A DNA stretch of 64,000 bases from Anaerobiospirillum sp. NML120448 (lineage in GTDB: Bacteria > Pseudomonadota > Gammaproteobacteria > Enterobacterales > Succinivibrionaceae), in contig NZ_JALKIM010000003.1 in assembly GCF_023050945.1 (NCBI RefSeq), positions 1-64,000 of the forward strand, read 5' to 3'. Shown piece after piece: positions 60,806 through 64,000 of the stretch. Position numbers and translations under genes: made by a program. The notes beneath the pieces are model-generated. The model saw only the letters and a program-made list of their open reading frames with translations. It was not told where the DNA came from and did no database searches. Position 1 is the stretch's first letter. Every line of letters begins with the position of its first letter.

Positions 60806-63013
60806 ATGCTTATTGATGAACTAAATAGTGCACGTTTATCCAAACCATTTGAGGCTTTAGGTTTACAGCCTAATCCTAATGGTAAGGGCTTTATTATGCG
60901 TGCTTGGCTGCCAGGTGCTAAGACATGCCGTGTAATGACTCTTAAAGGCAAGAAAGACTTAGGTGAGTTAAGTGTTGTAAATCCTGACGGTCTTTTTGAA
61001 AAAGTATTTGAGGATGTAACAGAGCCTTTCCACTATTATTTTGAAGTAGCTTATAACGACGCTACTATCGAGGTAATTGATCCATATCAATTCCGTGAAG
61101 AGGCATTCTATGGTCTCAATACTATGTATGAGACTCCAGAGAACATCTATAAGACCTTAGGTGCACAATTAATCGAAGTAGAGGTTGATGGCGTTAAGGT
61201 ACGTGGTACTAAGTTTGCTGTTTATGCACCATCTGCCACTAGCGTAGCTGTAATTGGTGACTTTAACTTCTGGGATGGCCGTCGTCATCCTATGGCCCGC
61301 TCCTTATTAGGTCACTGGGTATTATTTGTTCCTGGTCTTGAGGCTGGTCAACGTTATAAGTTTGAAATTAAAGATAACAATGGCAACCGTCTCCCTCACA
61401 AGGCTGATCCAGTTGGCTTCTATCACGAGCAATATCCTTCCTTTGCTTCTATTATTTCTGATCAAACCACCTATAAGTGGAATGATGATGAGTGGCGTAA
61501 GTCTCAACAAAATGACAAGCTTACTCAGCCAATGTCCATTTATGAGGTGCACCTTGCCTCTTGGAAGAGAAAGTTAGATGGCTCTTCATTAAGTTATCGT
61601 GAGTTAGCTAAAGAGTTAGTAGATTACTGTAAGGAAATGGGCTATACCCACATTGAGCTCTTACCTGTAATGGAATATCCATTCTCTGGCTCTTGGGGTT
61701 ATCAGCCAACTGGTCTATTTGCTCCAACTTCACGCTTTGGTTCAATTGATGACTTTAAGTTCTTCGTTGATACCTGCCACCAAAACAATATTGGTGTGAT
61801 TTTAGACTGGGTTCCTGCTCACTTCCCAACCGATGCTCATGGTTTAGCCCGTTTTGATGGTACCCCAGTATATGAGTACGAGGATCCACGCCGTGGTTGG
61901 CACCCTGATTGGAACTCTTTAATTTACGACTTTGGTCGTGATACCGTTCGTAACTTCTTAGTTGCTAGTGCTTTAATTTGGCTTGATTACTACCACGTAG
62001 ACGGCCTTCGCGTAGACGCAGTAGCCTCTATGCTTTACTGGGATTACTCTCGTAAAGAAGGCGAGTGGATTCCAAACGTTAATGGCGGCAACATCAACTA
62101 CGAAGCTGTATCTTTCTTAAAGTGGTTCAACGAGACTGTTTATCGTAAGTTCCCTGGCGCTATGACCATTGCAGAGGAGTCAACTGCCTTTACTGGTGTA
62201 TCCCGTCCTACTTACACTGGTGGCTTAGGCTTCGGCTTTAAGTGGAACATGGGCTGGATGCATGATAGCTTAGAGTACATGTCACAAGATCCTTACTTCC
62301 GTAAGTATCACCACGGTGAGATGTCTTTCTCTATGATCTATGCCTACAATGAGAACTTCATCCTCTCTATTTCTCACGATGAGGTAACTCATGGTAAGCA
62401 CTCCATGCTTTACAAGTTACCAGGTGATGAGTGGCAACAATGCGCTAACTTACGTGCCTTCTTAGCTTACCAATATGGTCACCCAGGCAAGATCTTAAAC
62501 TTCATGGGTACTGAAATTGCTCAGGGTAACGAGTGGAATCACGATGCTAGCTTAGATTGGTGGTTACTACAGTACGACAAGCACAAGGGTGTTCAGGCTT
62601 TAGTTAAGGATCTCAACCACTTCTATAAGCAAAATGAAGTGTTATGGGCCAATGACTACGATCCTGATGCCTTCCGTTGGCTTGATGTATCAGATGCAGA
62701 GCACTCTGTCTTTGCTATGTTACGTACTTTACCTGATACCTCAAAGGGTGGCAGCGGCGAGAACAAGGATGAGATCATTATGATTTCTAACTTTACTCCT
62801 GTGCCATATGTTGCTTACCGCTTAGGCGTACCACGTCCAGGTACTTATAAGGTAGTATTCAATACTGATGATAAGAAGTACTGGGGTTCTGGCTATTCTA
62901 CTGGTCCTGAGAAGCTAATTGCCTCCAATATCTCTTGGCAGGGTCAATACCACAGCTTAGTATTAGATTTACCACCACTTGCTACTATCTTTATCAAGCG
63001 TGTTGGTGATTAA
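60806..63013 (+). CDS. glgB: 1,4-alpha-glucan branching enzyme
   Basis: GlgB (GH13) cuts alpha-1,4 chains and re-attaches them as alpha-1,6 branches during glycogen synthesis. In this 735-residue protein an N-terminal CBM48-type region (FIMRAWLPGAKTCRVM; VIDPYQF) and a second one (FAVYAPSATSVAVIGDFNFW) precede the barrel. Catalytic residues are Asp404 (VDGLRVDAVASM), Glu457 (TIAEES) and the SHDEVTHGKHS segment. The C-terminal beta domain starts near HSVFAMLRTL. The ATG at 60806 has an AAGGAGC site; an in-frame TTG 30 bases earlier has none. The duplicated N-terminal module gives the length of the longer (E. coli-like) class. Both flanking genes handle the same polymer. Confidence 0.97.
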   Translation: MLIDELNSARLSKPFEALGLQPNPNGKGFIMRAWLPGAKTCRVMTLKGKKDLGELSVVNPDGLFEKVFEDVTEPFHYYFEVAYNDATIEVIDPYQFREEAFYGLNTMYETPENIYKTLGAQLIEVEVDGVKVRGTKFAVYAPSATSVAVIGDFNFWDGRRHPMARSLLGHWVLFVPGLEAGQRYKFEIKDNNGNRLPHKADPVGFYHEQYPSFASIISDQTTYKWNDDEWRKSQQNDKLTQPMSIYEVHLASWKRKLDGSSLSYRELAKELVDYCKEMGYTHIELLPVMEYPFSGSWGYQPTGLFAPTSRFGSIDDFKFFVDTCHQNNIGVILDWVPAHFPTDAHGLARFDGTPVYEYEDPRRGWHPDWNSLIYDFGRDTVRNFLVASALIWLDYYHVDGLRVDAVASMLYWDYSRKEGEWIPNVNGGNINYEAVSFLKWFNETVYRKFPGAMTIAEESTAFTGVSRPTYTGGLGFGFKWNMGWMHDSLEYMSQDPYFRKYHHGEMSFSMIYAYNENFILSISHDEVTHGKHSMLYKLPGDEWQQCANLRAFLAYQYGHPGKILNFMGTEIAQGNEWNHDASLDWWLLQYDKHKGVQALVKDLNHFYKQNEVLWANDYDPDAFRWLDVSDAEHSVFAMLRTLPDTSKGGSGENKDEIIMISNFTPVPYVAYRLGVPRPGTYKVVFNTDDKKYWGSGYSTGPEKLIASNISWQGQYHSLVLDLPPLATIFIKRVGD

Positions 63014-63560
63014 TTAAACTTGATAGTTAGTTGTTAACAGGTCAGGCTCTTAGTGTTACTTTTCGTAAGCTAATGAGCCTGGCTGTAATTAAAATTCTTT
63101 TTACCGTTTAAGAATTTTTTTTAAGAGGTTTGTTTTCTTCTGCTTTCTTTTCCTTGTAGCTTTCTTGTAACAAAATTTGGTCATTAGATAATAAGATTTA
63201 TGTTAATAGTACTCACCATTTGTTAGTGCTATTGCTAGTCTAGGACAGGATTTTCAAGTTTAAATTTATTAAAGGAAACGAGGTATAAGAAATCAAACCT
63301 TTTTTGTTTAACTTTGATGCTGACTAAAGTGTTGTGCTTTTAGTGAGCGTCCTAATCCATAGCTAAGAGGCTGATTAATATTAGCAAGCTCTAGCTGTAA
63401 TAGGATCTGTAATTGCGTTTGCCTGTGCCGTTTTATTTGTTTATCTCTATCAATAAAGCTCTTTTAAGGTTAGCAAATTTGTAAGCAGCAATTCATATTC
63501 TTTCCCATGGTTAGTTGTGGTTAGTATTAAATAAGTCTAAGTGCTTGGTAAGGAGCGAAT
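63014..63560. other. Intergenic region between glgB and glgX
   Basis: No gene is seen. A hairpin CAGGCTC...GAGCCTG (63043-63082) and, just after it, an AT-only 9-bp stem AAAATTCTT/AAGAATTTT (63091-63118) followed by TTTTTT together look like the glgB terminator. A good ribosome site (AAGGAG, 63550-63555) precedes glgX. Confidence 0.6.
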
Positions 63561-64000
63561 ATGCTCGAGCTAATTTCTGAGGATAGATTACGCAAGGTCG
63601 GGTTTGGTGCAACCTTATACCCTGACGGATGCTATTTTAGTATTTGGGCTCCTGATGCCAAAGAAATAGTAATTCACTTATACACTAAGAGTGAAACTAA
63701 GCTAGGAGCTTTTACACTACAAAAGAAAAAGGGTGGCGTGTGGTATGGCTTTATTAAGGGTGCTAAAGCAGGTGATTGCTATGCTCTTGAGGCCAAAGGA
63801 GAAAATGATCCTGCTAAGGGTTATTATTTTAAAGAAGGCCGCTTTTTAGTAGATCCTTATGCAAAGCAGTTAAACAAGGCTTTTGCTTATGATGAAGATA
63901 TGTATCTTAATCATAGTGAAGAGTTTATTCCTAAAGCTGTGATCATAGGCGCTGAGGAAGACTTTAATTGGGAGGGAGTGCCAAAAGTTTTCCGTGATCG
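63561..64000 (+). CDS. glgX: Glycogen debranching enzyme, N-terminal part (runs off the window)
   Basis: GlgX hydrolyses the alpha-1,6 branches of phosphorylase-limit dextrin. Only the first 146 codons are in the window, and they stay open to the end. The visible part is the N-terminal CBM48 domain: GATLYPDGCYFSIWAPDAKE, then the loop GDCYALEAKGENDPAKGYYF, LVDPYAKQLNK and AVIIGAEEDFNWEG, which match the GlgX pattern (YGYRVHGPYDP...LLDPYAKAL...FDWEG). The ATG has an AAGGAG site 6 bases upstream. The catalytic barrel lies beyond the window, so pullulanase-type relatives cannot be fully excluded. Confidence 0.85.
   Translation, partial: MLELISEDRLRKVGFGATLYPDGCYFSIWAPDAKEIVIHLYTKSETKLGAFTLQKKKGGVWYGFIKGAKAGDCYALEAKGENDPAKGYYFKEGRFLVDPYAKQLNKAFAYDEDMYLNHSEEFIPKAVIIGAEEDFNWEGVPKVFRD

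Overview
The window looks like chromosomal DNA of an AT-rich, motile, anaerobic gammaproteobacterium. The best guess is the family Succinivibrionaceae (Anaerobiospirillum/Succinivibrio relatives). This is inferred from gene content, not from a sequence search: YciB, MlaA, a fused chorismate mutase/prephenate dehydrogenase, HtpX and a DUF945-like protein point to Gammaproteobacteria; an anaerobic sulfatase maturase and succinct glycogen metabolism fit an anaerobic gut or rumen organism; and five flagellins fit a strongly flagellated cell. No rRNA, tRNA, CRISPR array, transposase or prophage was seen.

Layout. 1-2.6 kb: a degenerate repeat region, galU and yciB. 3.4-10.0 kb: four tandem paralogues, each a class I SAM-dependent methyltransferase with a regulatory middle domain, resembling rickettsial protein-lysine methyltransferases. 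10.3-11.6 kb: a umuC-type polymerase. 12.2-18.0 kb: two tandem PAS-GGDEF proteins, the first with very long low-complexity tails. 18.4-20.8 kb: an ATP-grasp ligase converging on hemH. 21.0-24.4 kb: a three-gene operon of formyltransferase, DUF4910 aminopeptidase-like protein and second formyltransferase. 24.6-29.8 kb: five tandem flagellin genes whose variable centres alternate between two types, followed by a broken copy of one formyltransferase and by homopolymer tracts. 30.4-34.2 kb: a 1245-residue membrane-anchored protein with a 213-bp tandem repeat. 34.9-42.1 kb: a jetABC (MksFEB-like) SMC operon with no jetD beside it. 43-51 kb: mlaA, tyrA, a DUF945-like protein, an OB-like membrane protein, an orphan cytosine-5 DNA methyltransferase and htpX. 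51.9-55.1 kb: a serine-type sulfatase with its radical-SAM maturase. 55.9-64 kb: gapA, malQ, glgB and the start of glgX, a glycogen/maltodextrin block.

How the genes may work together. The formyltransferase operon next to the flagellin array suggests that flagellin glycans carry N-formyl groups. The four methyltransferases may act on surface or flagellar proteins, and the two GGDEF proteins may control motility; these links are inferences from proximity. malQ, glgB and glgX form a glycogen-handling set, each with its own leader. The sulfatase and maturase are an enzyme-activator pair.

A striking background feature is that many intergenic gaps hold GC-rich, self-complementary islands built from CCATGG, GGCC, GCTAGC and AAGCC words, quite unlike the AT-rich genes around them.
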